Positions 1 through 9,417 of a stretch of DNA of 64,000 nucleotides are shown here, one piece after another. The notes below the pieces were generated by a model. The model saw nothing but the letters and a program-made list of their open reading frames with translations, was not told where the DNA came from and searched no databases. Each line of letters starts with the position of its first letter. The first letter of the stretch is position 1. The translations under genes were made by a program, and so were the position numbers. Source of the DNA: Bifidobacterium mongoliense DSM 21395 (GTDB taxonomy: Bacteria; Actinomycetota; Actinomycetes; Actinomycetales; Bifidobacteriaceae); NCBI RefSeq assembly GCF_000741285.1, contig NZ_JGZE01000010.1, positions 62,001 to 126,000 on the forward strand, given 5' to 3'.

Positions 1-294
1 GGAACCGCCCGGGGAATTGATGTAGATCATGACGTCGCGGTTCGGATCCTGGCTTTCCAGGACCAACAGCTGCGCCATGATGTCATCGGCCGACGTGTCG
101 TCGACCTGCACGCCCATGAAAATGATGCGATCCTCGAACAATTTGGTGTACGGATCCTGCGTCTTCATGCCGTACGGGGTCTTCTCGCTGAACTGCGGCA
201 GAACGTAGCGGTTCTGCGCCTGGACGGCGGCGACGCCACGAGGTCCGGCCAACCGGTCGGCCCGGGCGATGAATCGTGCCTCTTCGCTCGCCAT
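1..294 (-). CDS. clpP2: ATP-dependent Clp protease proteolytic subunit ClpP2 (partial)
   Basis: Serine-protease subunit of the cytosolic Clp protease, which degrades unfolded and tagged proteins handed over by ClpX or ClpC. Only the first 98 codons are here; the gene runs off the left edge. The visible part has the ClpP N-terminal region, then a stretch ending in YINSPGG, the conserved loop beside the catalytic site. The catalytic Ser, His and Asp lie outside the window and cannot be checked. The ATG lies 2 nt after the stop of the preceding clpP and has its own ribosome-binding site (GGGGGAG), so the two are one operon and probably form a mixed ClpP1P2 tetradecamer as in other actinobacteria. 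Confidence 0.93.
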   Translation of the reverse strand, partial: MASEEARFIARADRLAGPRGVAAVQAQNRYVLPQFSEKTPYGMKTQDPYTKLFEDRIIFMGVQVDDTSADDIMAQLLVLESQDPNRDVMIYINSPGGS

Positions 295-296
295 GC

Positions 297-947
297 TCAC
301 TCCCCCTTGCTTTCGTCGGATGCGCCCTCGTGCTGCCCCTGGGCCGTCATGGTCTCGGGGGTGGTCACGATCTTGTCGACGAATCCATAGTCCAACGCCT
401 GCTCGGCGGTGTACCAATGGTCGTATTCGTTGTCGCGGTAGATCTCCTCGATCGTGTGACCGGTCTGTTCGGCGGTCAGCTGCGAGAGGGTCTTCTTCAT
501 GTCCATGATGAGTTCCGCGTTGATGCGCACATCCGTGGCCGTGCCGCCCACACCGCCGGAAGGCTGGTGCATGAGCACACGGGCGTGCGACGTGATGAAG
601 CGCTTGCCCTTGGTGCCTGAGCTGAGCAGGAACTGCCCCATGGAGGCGGCCATGCCGACGGCCACCGTGGCGACGTCCGGTTCGATGAGCTGCATCGTGT
701 CATAGATCGCCATGCCCGAGGTGATGGAGCCACCCGGGGAGTTGATGTACAGCCAGATGTCGCGCTTGGGATCCTCCGCGGCCAGCATCAGCATCTGGGC
801 GCAGATCACATTGGCGTTCTCGTCCTTGACCTCGGAACCAAGCCAGATGATGCGGTCCTTGAGCAGCCGGGTGAAAATCGGATCCGTGGGCGAGGGTTGT
901 CCCCCATCGTCCATGCTGGGTGAGGATGTCAGAAAATCTGCCACCAT
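297..947 (-). CDS. clpP1: ATP-dependent Clp protease proteolytic subunit ClpP1
   Basis: 216-residue ClpP with a complete catalytic triad: Ser102 in GMAASMGQ, His127 in LMHQPSGG and Asp176 in [18 protein letters not shown] is the conserved oxyanion/handle region. Length is normal for the family. The start is slightly ambiguous: AAGGAG lies only 2 nt before the ATG at 947 but 5 nt before an in-frame GTG one codon later, so translation may begin at GTG 944. It leads a two-gene operon with clpP2. In bifidobacteria and relatives this operon is known to be activated by ClgR, whose gene lies in this window at 53.0-53.6 kb. A promoter-like pair is visible just upstream. Confidence 0.95.
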   Translation of the reverse strand: MVADFLTSSPSMDDGGQPSPTDPIFTRLLKDRIIWLGSEVKDENANVICAQMLMLAAEDPKRDIWLYINSPGGSITSGMAIYDTMQLIEPDVATVAVGMAASMGQFLLSSGTKGKRFITSHARVLMHQPSGGVGGTATDVRINAELIMDMKKTLSQLTAEQTGHTIEEIYRDNEYDHWYTAEQALDYGFVDKIVTTPETMTAQGQHEGASDESKGE

Positions 948-962
948 ATCTCCTTATCGATC

Positions 963-992
963 GTTATACATGTAGAAGATTACCGCGTCGAA
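963..992 (-). promoter_or_regulatory. putative promoter of clpP1-clpP2
   Basis: On the minus strand a -35-like TTCGAC (992-987) and a -10-like TATAAC (968-963) are separated by 18 bp, 16 bp before the clpP1 ATG. This is a pattern match only. An imperfect CGC-N5-GCG inverted element (1004-1014) sits just upstream and might be an activator site, but it does not match a ClgR consensus well enough to call. Confidence 0.4.
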
Positions 993-1005
993 ACGACGGC
1001 ACACG

Positions 1006-2376
1006 CTAGTTGCGCTGACTGCGAGAACGGGATGTGCCGGGGCGGCGTGACAGCTGGGTGGAGACGAGGCAGGAGACGGCGACGGCGATGCCGGCCGGCA
1101 CCATGAACGCGAGAGGAGCGGCGCAGAGTTCCATCACGAGACACAGCGCCATGAGCGGGGCATGCTGCGAGGCGGCGAGCAGCGCGCACGCACCGATGAG
1201 CGCGTAGGCCGCGGGCGATGCACCGGGGACCAGCAACGTCCACCCCATGCCGAGCAACGCGCCGAGGTTCGCCCCGACGGCGATACCGGGCTGCAGCACC
1301 CCTCCCGACGCCCCGGAACGGATGGTGAGTATCGTGACGCCGGCCTTGGCGACCACCGTGACCACAAGTATGAGCGCGACCGCCACGGTCCGGCTGCCCA
1401 CCCCGGCGACAAGGTTCGAAAACCCGGGAACAAGACGGCCGATCATCGTCGGATCGAAGGCGAGCTGGGCGGCGGCCCGGCCGTTACCGAAGACCTGGGG
1501 CAGCACGACGGCCACGAGCCCGGTGAAGGCCGCCGCGGCCGGCATGCGCCAGAGCAGACCGGCATCGCGTCGTGGCCCCGCCTCACCCCACCGCGAACCC
1601 GCACGGAAGAGGGCTCCGCCGATGCCGCAGATCGCACCGGCCAGCACGGCGAACACCATGAGACTCGGCGAGCCCGAGGACGGCAGTCCCGGCAGCACAT
1701 AAAACACGTGGTGGCCATGCTCGACGGCGTCTTTGATGGCGGTGGCGACGGCGGCGGCCAGGGCGGACATGCCGAGCGATACGGCGACCTTCTCCAGGGT
1801 CACCTCGGCCAGGAGTATCTCCACCGAGAAGAAGGCCCCGGCCAACGGGGCGTCGTACACGCCCGCCAGACCGGCCCCCGCGCTGACCGCCACCAGCATG
1901 CGCCGATCGGCGTCCGACCACGCATAGGTCCATCGCTCGAAACGGGTCGAAGCCCAGCGTGCCAGGCGCAAATACCGCTGGGCCAGCATCGCGGCGAACT
2001 CGCGCGGTGCCACCTCCCTGCCGATCGAAGACCCGGAACCGACGATCACGATCTGCAACAGGACATGGACGGTGGTCTGCCACCACGGCATCTCGTCGCC
2101 GGCGACCGCCCGACCGACGCTTGGCACACGTGTGGTCCGGGTGCGCAGCACCCACCAGATGAGGGCCGCGATCGCCGCGCCCACGACCACCGAGATCACG
2201 CGGCGGGATGCGGATACATGAAACGGGCCGGGGATCGAGGAATTCTCGATGAAACCCATGGCGACCCGCTCGATACCCAACAGCAGCAACGACAGCCCTC
2301 CCGCCGCGATGCCGATGAGCAGGCCCAGCACGATCACGGCCATTGCGAGATGGCCCATCCGTCGTCGATCGTTCAT
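1006..2376 (-). CDS. ClC-family chloride channel/transporter
   Basis: 456-residue polytopic membrane protein of the ClC family, which moves chloride or fluoride either passively or in exchange for protons. Family motifs appear in order. GSGSSIGREVAPRE is the selectivity-filter region and keeps the gating-type Glu after GR. AGAGLAGVYDAPLAGAFFSVE is the conserved AP-LAG-FxxE helix. SGASGGVLQPG replaces the usual GxFxP. The first motif normally reads GSGxGxExP followed by GREGP; here it is GSGSS and GREVAP, so ion preference cannot be read from E. coli-type rules. There is no CBS domain. It stops about 60 nt before clpP1 in the same direction. The start ATG follows AAAGG by 7 nt. Confidence 0.85.
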   Translation of the reverse strand: MNDRRRMGHLAMAVIVLGLLIGIAAGGLSLLLLGIERVAMGFIENSSIPGPFHVSASRRVISVVVGAAIAALIWWVLRTRTTRVPSVGRAVAGDEMPWWQTTVHVLLQIVIVGSGSSIGREVAPREFAAMLAQRYLRLARWASTRFERWTYAWSDADRRMLVAVSAGAGLAGVYDAPLAGAFFSVEILLAEVTLEKVAVSLGMSALAAAVATAIKDAVEHGHHVFYVLPGLPSSGSPSLMVFAVLAGAICGIGGALFRAGSRWGEAGPRRDAGLLWRMPAAAAFTGLVAVVLPQVFGNGRAAAQLAFDPTMIGRLVPGFSNLVAGVGSRTVAVALILVVTVVAKAGVTILTIRSGASGGVLQPGIAVGANLGALLGMGWTLLVPGASPAAYALIGACALLAASQHAPLMALCLVMELCAAPLAFMVPAGIAVAVSCLVSTQLSRRPGTSRSRSQRN

Positions 2377-2680
2377 GCTCCGACCTTTCCCGTGGTTCGT
2401 GGCAGGTGGTTCGTGGCTGGTCGAGTACCGACAGACGATTACCCATTGATGATCGCCGGACGAGGGCCGATCATCTATGACGAAGGCCCGAAGTCAGGAC
2501 AGACCCCACATCGCAATGCTCCGATGCATGGGTACCGCCGGACCTCGGGCCCTGAAACCGCTCCCGGCCGAATCGACCGGTGTTCCGCGCCTTGGCTGCC
2601 GGCCATCATGGCGTGCGCTCAGGCACACGCCACATCATGCACGCATCTTGGGCGTGCGGACGCCGTCAGCCGGAAGTCGC
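2377..2680. other. intergenic region between tig and the ClC gene
   Basis: About 300 bp without a supported gene. It should hold the end of the tig transcript and the promoter of the ClC gene. The only structure I see is a 7-bp inverted repeat, TGGCGTG/CACGCCA (2609-2632), about 50 nt downstream of the tig stop. I found no tRNA or riboswitch. Confidence 0.5.
2609..2632 (-). terminator. possible tig terminator hairpin
   Basis: Inverted repeat TGGCGTG/CACGCCA with a 10-nt loop, 50-70 nt past the tig stop. There is no following T-run, so this is only a weak candidate. Confidence 0.3.
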
Positions 2681-4054
2681 CTACTTGGACGACTTGGGAT
2701 CCTTCGACACCTCATCCGCAACCGCGGCCGCGGCGGATGCCGCTTCCACGCTCTCGGACTCCTCGTCCTGTGCCTCTTCGCCGAGGAAGGCGGACAGGTC
2801 GAGGACCTCGTCGCCGCTCTTGAAGGTGACGGCGCGCATGCCGGCGAGCAGACCCTTGGAACGACCCACCTCCTGCACCGCGGAACCAAGCTGGCCGTTG
2901 TTGACGATCGCGTTGATGAACTGGCTGGGATCCATGCCGTACTGCTGGGCGATGGAAGCCAGGAAGTTGGTGACGTCGGCCTGGGACACCTGGACCTTGA
3001 CCTCTTCGGCGAGGGTGTCGAGGACCATCTGATCGCGCAGTTCCTTGACGGCGCTCTCCTCGGCCTCCTTCTTCTGCTCGGGGGTGGCGCTCTTCTCGTC
3101 GGTCTTGAGATTCTTGAGGTGCTCGGCCACCGCATCGGCCTTCACGCCCTTGGGCACCGGGATCTCCGCGCCCTCTTCAAGCCTGGCGATGAAGGCGTCG
3201 CGCGCCTCGGTCGCCTGACGGCTCTCGGCGTCACGTTCGCTGGCCTTGCGCACGTCGGCCTTGAGCTCGTCGAGCGTGTCGAATTCCGAAGCGTCCTTGG
3301 CGAAATCATCGTCGAGGTCGGGCAGTTCCTCGGTCTTCACCGAGTTGACCTTGACCTTGACCTGGGCCTTCTGGCCAGCGTGGTCGCCGGCCTCGAGCGT
3401 GCCTTCGAACGTCGTCTCCTCGCCCGCGGACAGGCCGTCGAGCGCCTCATCGAGACCGTCGAGCATGGTGTTCGAACCGAGTTCGTAGCTCACGCCCTCC
3501 TGGGAGTCGACGCTTTCACCGTCGATGGTGGCGTTGAGATCGATGTTGGCGAAGTCGCCCTTGCCCGCGGGACGATCGACGCCCACCAGGGTACCGAAGC
3601 GCTTGCGCAGCGTTTCGAGACGATTGTTCACATCCTCATCGGTGACCTCGGGCTTGGCGACCTCGATCTCCAGGCCCTCGAGCTTCGGCAGCTCGATGTC
3701 GGGACGACGCTCGACGGTGGCGACGAACTTGAGCTTGGTATCGTCCTTTTCGGTCGACGGCACGTCCTGCACGTCCAGCTGAGGCTGGGCCATCGGGCGG
3801 ACCTTCTTCTCCTCCAACGCCTTGGAGTAGAGATCAGGAACGGCCTTGTTCACCGCTTCGCCGGCGACGGCGGCGAAGCCGACACGCTGGTCGATGATCT
3901 TGCCGGGCACGTGGCCCTTGCGGAACCCGGGGACGTTGACCTGCTTGGCGATCTCCTTGCGGGCACCGTCCAGATAGGGGGCGAACTCCTCCGGATCGAC
4001 GGTGATGGTGAGCTTCACCTTGGTGGGCTCGAGATTCCTGACGCTGATTTTCAC
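2681..4054 (-). CDS. tig: trigger factor, ribosome-associated chaperone/PPIase
   Basis: 457-residue trigger factor that binds the ribosome exit tunnel and folds nascent chains; it often sits close to clpP. The N-terminal ribosome-binding domain has the signature GFRKGHVPGKII. An FKBP-like prolyl-isomerase domain follows (around GDFANIDLNATIDGESV). A long helical SurA-like C-terminal region ends in an acidic tail rich in Glu, Ser and Ala. The start is GTG at 4054, 7 nt after AGGAG. Length is typical. It is transcribed toward the ClC and clpP genes, but a 300-bp gap separates them. Confidence 0.97.
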   Translation of the reverse strand: MKISVRNLEPTKVKLTITVDPEEFAPYLDGARKEIAKQVNVPGFRKGHVPGKIIDQRVGFAAVAGEAVNKAVPDLYSKALEEKKVRPMAQPQLDVQDVPSTEKDDTKLKFVATVERRPDIELPKLEGLEIEVAKPEVTDEDVNNRLETLRKRFGTLVGVDRPAGKGDFANIDLNATIDGESVDSQEGVSYELGSNTMLDGLDEALDGLSAGEETTFEGTLEAGDHAGQKAQVKVKVNSVKTEELPDLDDDFAKDASEFDTLDELKADVRKASERDAESRQATEARDAFIARLEEGAEIPVPKGVKADAVAEHLKNLKTDEKSATPEQKKEAEESAVKELRDQMVLDTLAEEVKVQVSQADVTNFLASIAQQYGMDPSQFINAIVNNGQLGSAVQEVGRSKGLLAGMRAVTFKSGDEVLDLSAFLGEEAQDEESESVEAASAAAAVADEVSKDPKSSK

Positions 4055-4106
4055 TCTTGCGCTCCTGAATTACGGTTTTTCATGTGCTTCTGCCATGTGG
4101 CAACCG

Positions 4107-5477
4107 TTACATGATAGCGCGAGTTACGGACGCTGAGACCAGATCCACCTGCCATTGGCGCGCACCCTGATCACGCAGGAATGACGCGACGTCGCACTCC
4201 TGCGGCGCATCCGTCCAGCACAGGTTGCGCAGCATCTGGGGTTTGACGAGCAGCTCGGGCGGCGTTCGGGTGTCCTGGGATATCTGATTGATCGCCTTGC
4301 GGGCGGCCTGCAGCCGTACATAGCGTTCGGGATGCCTGGTCGACCACACACGCATGGATCGCGGCGCGTTCGCGTGGACCTGCTCATGGGGTTCGGGCAT
4401 GGTGGGCCATTGGTCCTCGGGCAGCGCCAACGCCTCCTGGATCACTCGTTTCCATGCCGCGGGCTTCACCTGCCGCTGTATGGGTCCGTACCGTTCGAAC
4501 ATCTTGTCCTGCTCACCCCCCGTATGGATCCTCACCCGTTCGTTCAGGATGCGCATGGCACGAAACTCCTTGGCGTTGCGGGGCTTGGTGCGGGCCGCGG
4601 CGATGATGGCCGCGTCCGACAGCAGCAGCGTGGGGGCGATGTCGTGAAGTCTGGCCAATCGCTCGCGTTCCTCCCACAGCGCCTTGGCCACGGCTTGCCC
4701 CTGGGGATCGTGCCCGAGCACGGTGACATGCGAGAGCCTCATCCATGGGGTCGGATGCGGGGGGCGCGGCGTCATGCCCTTGTGCAGTGCATAGGCGAAC
4801 TCCTCCTCGGCCCACCGGTCCTTGCCGGCTTTGACGAGTGCGTCATGCAGACGGTGCCTGAGTTCGATGAGCAGTTCCACATCCAACGCCGCGTAATTGC
4901 GCCAGTCACGGGGCAAGGGCCGATACGACCAGTCGGCGGCGGAATGTTCCTTGGCCAAGGTCAGCCCCAGCAATCGTTCGGTGACCGCCGCCAGACCGAA
5001 GCGGTGCATGCCGAGCAGCCGGGCGGCGATTTCGGTGTCGAACAGCTCCGACGGCCTCATGCCCAGCTGGGAGTACCCGGGCAGATCCTGGAGCGAATCA
5101 TGCAGGATCCAGACCGCACCGTCCACGGCGCCGTTGAATTCCTCCCAGTCGACATGCCGATCGCCCAGTGCGATCGGATCGAACAGGACGATCCCCGCGC
5201 CGTCGCGTTTGAACTGCACGAGCCAGTCCTCATGTCCGTAGCGGAATCCCGATGCACGCTCGGCATCGGCGGCCAATGGGCCACGCGCCCCGGCCAGACG
5301 CTCGCACGCCTCGTGGAAACCCTCCAGCGTATCGACGACCTCGGGTATCCCCTCGCGCGGTTCCTTGAGCAGTCTGGGTTCATCGGCCAACCGGAGCATC
5401 CTCCTCGTCATGGGCGCCGACCACCGCACTCCCCGGCTCGATGGTTCGTTCAACGATTCGCTCAACGATTCGCTCAT
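4107..5477 (-). CDS. rnd: ribonuclease D-type 3'-5' exonuclease with HRDC domain
   Basis: DEDDy-family exoribonuclease that trims structured RNA 3' ends. Exo I is seen as ADAERASG, Exo II as the HDSLQDL region and Exo III as YAALDVELL (Tyr-x3-Asp). A helical HRDC-like nucleic-acid-binding region follows. The open frame extends back to 5603. I place the start at ATG 5477 because a -10-like TATGCT (5543-5538) lies inside the upstream extension, and homology only begins around residue 25. ATG 5411 and ATG 5402 (after AGGAGG) are alternatives. The N-terminal tetrapeptide repeat SESL comes from a 12-bp tandem repeat. The protein is about 456 aa from the chosen start. Confidence 0.85.
   Translation of the reverse strand: MSESLSESLNEPSSRGVRWSAPMTRRMLRLADEPRLLKEPREGIPEVVDTLEGFHEACERLAGARGPLAADAERASGFRYGHEDWLVQFKRDGAGIVLFDPIALGDRHVDWEEFNGAVDGAVWILHDSLQDLPGYSQLGMRPSELFDTEIAARLLGMHRFGLAAVTERLLGLTLAKEHSAADWSYRPLPRDWRNYAALDVELLIELRHRLHDALVKAGKDRWAEEEFAYALHKGMTPRPPHPTPWMRLSHVTVLGHDPQGQAVAKALWEERERLARLHDIAPTLLLSDAAIIAAARTKPRNAKEFRAMRILNERVRIHTGGEQDKMFERYGPIQRQVKPAAWKRVIQEALALPEDQWPTMPEPHEQVHANAPRSMRVWSTRHPERYVRLQAARKAINQISQDTRTPPELLVKPQMLRNLCWTDAPQECDVASFLRDQGARQWQVDLVSASVTRAIM
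5441..5476. repeat. 12-bp tandem repeat at the rnd N-terminus
   Basis: Three 12-bp units: gatggttcgttc, then aacgattcgctc twice. They encode SESL-SESL-NEPS at the extreme N-terminus of RNase D. The unit is a multiple of three, so changes in copy number would keep the frame. Confidence 0.7.
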
Positions 5478-5686
5478 CGGGGGGTGCAGCCGCGCGGCGT
5501 CCGGGCTTTCGCCCGTTCTCAACACAAAACGCCGCCCAGCATACTCCCCACGAACAACCGCGCCCGGCTGGCCCATACCCGCGGGCTCATGGATATATCC
5601 CATGGGTCAGAACACCGTAGGTCGATACGAGCGTGTGTGAGAGGAGGGTGAGTGGGTTACACCATGGTAGGCGAACGGACCGTGGG

Positions 5687-6580
5687 TTAGAACACGGTGA
5701 AGCCGTGCGCCTCGAACTGGCGCCTGACCCGGTCCTTGAGTTCGGCCGAAGGACCCTTCTGGTGTTCGAGCGGATACGGGATGCGCAACTCGTGCCATTT
5801 CGGCCGCCCCAGCTGGTGGAAGGGCAGCACGTCGATATGCTCCACCGCGCCGTCGAAGGACTCGCAGATGCGGGCGATGTTCTCCACGTTCTCGGGGGCG
5901 TCCGTAAGGCCGGGGATGAGCACGAAACGCACCCAGATCTTCTTGTGGTGCGCCGCCAGGCGTTTGCCGAAGGCGATGGTGGGGGCCAGCATGCCCCCCG
6001 TGAGGACCTTGTAACGCTCCTCGTCGCCGGCCTTCACGTCGAGCAGGCACAGATCGATGTCCTCGATCATCTCGTCGGTGTAGTTCTTGTTCAGGAAGCC
6101 CGCCGTATCGAGGCAGGTGTGCACGTCCATCTCCTTGGCGGCCCGGAAGACGCGCGACACGAAGGCCGGCTGCATCATCGATTCGCCGCCCGAGAAGGTG
6201 ATGCCTCCCCCGGTGGCCTGGAAGACGTCGCGGTAGCGCGCCACCTTGTCGATCATCGCCTCGAGATACACCGGCTGCCCGTCACGCATCTTCCACGTAT
6301 CGGGGTTCTGGCAGAACTGGCAGCGCAGGGGGCACCCGCTCATGAAGACCGTCATCCTGGTGCCCGGACCATCGACGGCCGTGTTGATGTCCCAGGAATG
6401 CACGAAGCCGATATCCCCGGTCTTCAGCGCCGCGATGCGGTCGTGCCTGTCGAGGCCGATGGGTGATTCGAAGCCCGACAGGCCGCCCATCAACGTGCGC
6501 CGCGCATACTCCTTGGACACCTTGAGCATATGCGGTGTGGTGGTGTGGAAAGCCGTCATCGCGGACATCATCGTCGACAT
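5687..6580 (-). CDS. pflA: pyruvate formate-lyase activating enzyme (radical SAM)
   Basis: Radical-SAM glycyl-radical activase that installs the radical on PflB under anaerobiosis. The [4Fe-4S] motif CPLRCQFC gives Cys83, Cys87 and Cys90 from the chosen start. The SAM-binding GGE motif is in TFSGGES. The start is ATG 6580, with AAGGAGGA 5 nt upstream; an adjacent in-frame ATG at 6583 is only 2 nt from it. The protein is 297 aa with an N-terminal extension of about 60 residues before the core, longer than the E. coli enzyme. It lies downstream of pflB on the same strand, with a strong hairpin between them. Confidence 0.95.
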   Translation of the reverse strand: MSTMMSAMTAFHTTTPHMLKVSKEYARRTLMGGLSGFESPIGLDRHDRIAALKTGDIGFVHSWDINTAVDGPGTRMTVFMSGCPLRCQFCQNPDTWKMRDGQPVYLEAMIDKVARYRDVFQATGGGITFSGGESMMQPAFVSRVFRAAKEMDVHTCLDTAGFLNKNYTDEMIEDIDLCLLDVKAGDEERYKVLTGGMLAPTIAFGKRLAAHHKKIWVRFVLIPGLTDAPENVENIARICESFDGAVEHIDVLPFHQLGRPKWHELRIPYPLEHQKGPSAELKDRVRRQFEAHGFTVF

Positions 6581-6769
6581 CATCGTCCTCCTTGGGAACC
6601 TATCCCATTCATAGTACCGAAAAGCGCCGGTAGCGTCATCGACCAAGCTACGCCTGCGGCGCAACGTGTCATACGGTGGGCGGGCGGTGTCGCGGATCGC
6701 ACATCACACGCCCGGAACGCAGCATGGCGCAACGGGACGCACCACGACACATGACGCACCACGACATGA

Positions 6770-6800
6770 CAGGGGGCGAGGCTTCTCGCCCCGCCCCCTG
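6770..6800 (-). terminator. hairpin downstream of pflB
   Basis: GGGGCGAG (6773-6780) pairs with CTCGCCCC (6785-6792) around a GCTT loop. In an alternative register CAGGGGGC pairs with GCCCCCTG at the outer edges. It sits 62 nt after the pflB stop and before pflA, so it may end or reduce read-through into pflA. There is no U-tract. Confidence 0.6.
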
Positions 6801-6861
6801 CACTTACCTCAACCCGCGGTTCGCGCGACACCCGTTCAGATGGCGGGCGCCGCGGATCCGT

Positions 6862-9255
6862 TCACCGGGCCGACCTCCATTCAGTCAACGACCGAGCCTG
6901 GTGGAAGGTACGGGAGATGACGTCGAGCTGCTGCTCGCGGGTGAGCTTGACGAAGTTCACCGCGTAGCCCGAGACGCGCACCGTGAGATGCGGGTACTTC
7001 TCGGGATGAGCGACGGCGTCCTCGAGCTGCTCCTTGCGCAGCACGTTGATGTTGGCGTGGTACAGACCGTGACCGTTGCCCGCATCGAGGATGCCCACGA
7101 GGTTGTTCACCCGCTCGGACTCATCGCGGCCCAGGCCGTCGGGCGTGATCGTGTTGGTCAGCGAGATGCCATCGAGCGCATCGTCGTAGTCGATCTTGCC
7201 CACGGAGAACATCGACGGCAGCATGCCGTGCGCGTCCATGCCGTTCTCGGGGTTGGCCCCGGGAGCATAAGGCGCGCCCTTCTTGTGGCCCGAAGGGAAG
7301 GAGCCGGTGTTGGTGCCGTACTCCACGTTCGAGGTGATGGTCAGGATGGACTGCGTCGGCACGGCGTCGCGATAGATCGGCAGGCGCTTGATCTGCCCCA
7401 TGACGGTCTTCACCGTCCACGTGGCCAGCTGGTCGGCGCGATCGTCGTCGTTGCCATAGACCGGGAAGTCGCCCTCGGTGCGGTATCCGACCACCAGGTC
7501 GTCATCGGCGCCCTCGACGTACTCGGCCTCGTGACCCTCGAGGTTCTTGGCGTCCTTGTTGTAGATCGGGTAGACCTTGGCGTACTTGAGCGCGGACAGG
7601 GAGTCGGCGGCGATCGACAGGCCGGACATGCCGCAACCCAAGGTGCGGTAGACCTCCTTGTCGTGCAGCGCCATCTCGATGGACTCGTAGGCGTACTTAT
7701 CATGCATGTAGTGGATGATGTTCAACGCCTCGATATAGGTCTCGGACAGCCACTGCAACGCCTTCTCGTAGTTGCTCTTGACCTGCTCGAAGTCCAGGCT
7801 GCCGTCGGCCGACGGGCGAACGGGCTCGATGATGCCCTTGTCGATGACCTGCATGCCGGTCATCTCGTCGCGACCACCGTTGATGGCGTAGAGGAACGCC
7901 TTCGCGGAGTTGACGCGGGCGCCGAAGAACTGCATCTGCTTACCCACGCGCATCGGGGACACGCAGCACGCGATCGCGGCGTCGTCACCCCAGTGGTTGC
8001 GAATCTCCTTGTCGGACTCGTACTGGATGGCCGAGGTGTCGATCGAGATGCGTGCGCAGAAGCGCTTGTAGCCCTCAGGCAGCTTCGGATCCCAGAAGAT
8101 GGTGATGTTCGGCTCGGGACCGGGTCCCAGGTGCTCGAGCGTCAGCGTGTTGAGCAGACGGAACGAGGTCTTGGTCACCATCGGGCGGCCGTCATCGCCG
8201 AAGCCCGCATCGGACCAAGTGGCCCAGTATGGATCGCCGGAGAAGATCTTGTCGTAGTCCAGCGTACGCAGGAACCGCACGATGCGCAGCTTCATGACGA
8301 TCTGGTCGATGATCTCCTGGGCGCCCTGCTCGTCGAGCGCGCCGTTCTTGAGGTCGCGCTCGAAATAGCAATCGAAGAACGCGGAGTTGCGGCCGAAGCT
8401 CATGGCCGCGCCATCCTGGCTCTTGACCGAGGCGAGGTAGCCCATATAAGTCCACTGCACCGCCTCCTGCGCGGTCACCGCCGGGCGGGAGAGGTCGAGA
8501 CCGTATTCGTTGCCCAGCTTAAGCAGCTGCTTGAGTGCCTTGATCTGATCGTCGTGCTCTTCACGGAAGCGGATCCAATGCTCGATCTCGGGCTCGGTGA
8601 AATCGTTGCGATACGGAATCGAATCCTTGTCGCGCTTCTTCATCGCGATGAGCTCGTCGACGCCGTACAGGGCGACGCGACGGTAGTCGCCGATGATGCG
8701 GCCACGGCCGTAAGCGTCGGGCAGACCGGTGAGAATCTTGTTGTGACGGGCGATCTTGATGTTGCGTGTGTAGACGCCGAAGACACCGTCGTTATGGGTC
8801 TTACGGTAGCGGGTGAAGATCTTCTTGATCTCGGGATCGGGCTCCTTGCCGGCCTCCTTGATGGCCTGCTCGACCATGCGCCAGCCGCCGTTGGGCATCA
8901 TCGCACGCTTGCAGGGGACATCGGTCTGCAGACCGACCACCACGTTGTCGACCTCCGGGCTCTCGATGTAGCCGGCCGGGAAGGCGTCGATACCCGCCGG
9001 GGTGTGGGTGTCGACATCGTAGACGCGCTGCTTGCGCTCGACGGCGAGATAATGCTCGTCAAGATATTCCCACATGCTCCTGGTCTTGTCGGTGGCGTCG
9101 GCCAGGAAGGATTCATCGCCCTCATACGGCGTGTAATTCTTCTGGATGAAGTCGCGGACATCGATGTCGCGCTCCCAATTGCCACCATTGAAGCCATGCC
9201 AGGCTTGTGCTTTGAGTTCCTCGGGAGACAGAGCGGCTTCTTCGACTGCTGTCAT
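6862..9255 (-). CDS. pflB: formate C-acetyltransferase (pyruvate formate-lyase)
   Basis: Glycyl-radical enzyme converting pyruvate and CoA to acetyl-CoA and formate. In bifidobacteria it diverts pyruvate from lactate to formate/acetate/ethanol and yields extra ATP. The paired catalytic cysteines are in IACCVSPM (residues about 430-431). The radical glycine is in [10 protein letters not shown] (about residue 763 of 797). The start is ATG 9255, 5 nt after AAGGAG; an in-frame GTG two codons upstream is rejected on spacing. Two palindromes at 9339-9353 and 9390-9401 lie within 150 bp upstream and may be operators. pflA follows in the same direction. Confidence 0.97.
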   Translation of the reverse strand: MTAVEEAALSPEELKAQAWHGFNGGNWERDIDVRDFIQKNYTPYEGDESFLADATDKTRSMWEYLDEHYLAVERKQRVYDVDTHTPAGIDAFPAGYIESPEVDNVVVGLQTDVPCKRAMMPNGGWRMVEQAIKEAGKEPDPEIKKIFTRYRKTHNDGVFGVYTRNIKIARHNKILTGLPDAYGRGRIIGDYRRVALYGVDELIAMKKRDKDSIPYRNDFTEPEIEHWIRFREEHDDQIKALKQLLKLGNEYGLDLSRPAVTAQEAVQWTYMGYLASVKSQDGAAMSFGRNSAFFDCYFERDLKNGALDEQGAQEIIDQIVMKLRIVRFLRTLDYDKIFSGDPYWATWSDAGFGDDGRPMVTKTSFRLLNTLTLEHLGPGPEPNITIFWDPKLPEGYKRFCARISIDTSAIQYESDKEIRNHWGDDAAIACCVSPMRVGKQMQFFGARVNSAKAFLYAINGGRDEMTGMQVIDKGIIEPVRPSADGSLDFEQVKSNYEKALQWLSETYIEALNIIHYMHDKYAYESIEMALHDKEVYRTLGCGMSGLSIAADSLSALKYAKVYPIYNKDAKNLEGHEAEYVEGADDDLVVGYRTEGDFPVYGNDDDRADQLATWTVKTVMGQIKRLPIYRDAVPTQSILTITSNVEYGTNTGSFPSGHKKGAPYAPGANPENGMDAHGMLPSMFSVGKIDYDDALDGISLTNTITPDGLGRDESERVNNLVGILDAGNGHGLYHANINVLRKEQLEDAVAHPEKYPHLTVRVSGYAVNFVKLTREQQLDVISRTFHQARSLTEWRSAR

Positions 9256-9338
9256 AATCACTCCTTCGTGTTGTACGAAACGCTCTCATGCGCCCCGCCT
9301 GAGGCCATTGTAGGCACCCTTAGTCGACAACGTCTCGG

Positions 9339-9353
9339 AACTCAACGTGAGTT
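9339..9353. promoter_or_regulatory. palindrome upstream of pflB
   Basis: Inverted repeat AACTCA-acg-TGAGTT, 84-98 bp before the pflB start. The arms are perfect. It may be a regulator-binding site; the regulator is unknown. Confidence 0.35.
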
Positions 9354-9389
9354 ACCTCACACTGCACCGTGGCATACGCACCATATCGT

Positions 9390-9401
9390 GTGAACGTTCA
9401 C
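9390..9401. promoter_or_regulatory. LacI-family-like operator upstream of pflB
   Basis: Perfect 12-bp palindrome GTGAACGTTCAC about 135 bp upstream of pflB. Centre-CG palindromes of this kind are typical of LacI-family regulators, which control sugar and central carbon genes in bifidobacteria. Assignment to a particular regulator is inference. Confidence 0.45.
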
Positions 9402-9417
9402 GTCACGACTGGTCCTT

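Noticed and set aside
1004-1014. ClgR-binding site before clpP
   Set aside because: CGCTAGTTGCG has CGC/GCG ends, but the middle does not fit the published style of motif well; too short to claim.
6676-9393. 905-codon plus-strand open frame antisense to pflB, and similar long frames over secA (44842-47841) and clpP/ClC (1162-2823)
   Set aside because: They are shadows of real genes: high GC and codon bias remove stops in the opposite frame. Their translations have no recognisable domains and lack ribosome-binding sites.
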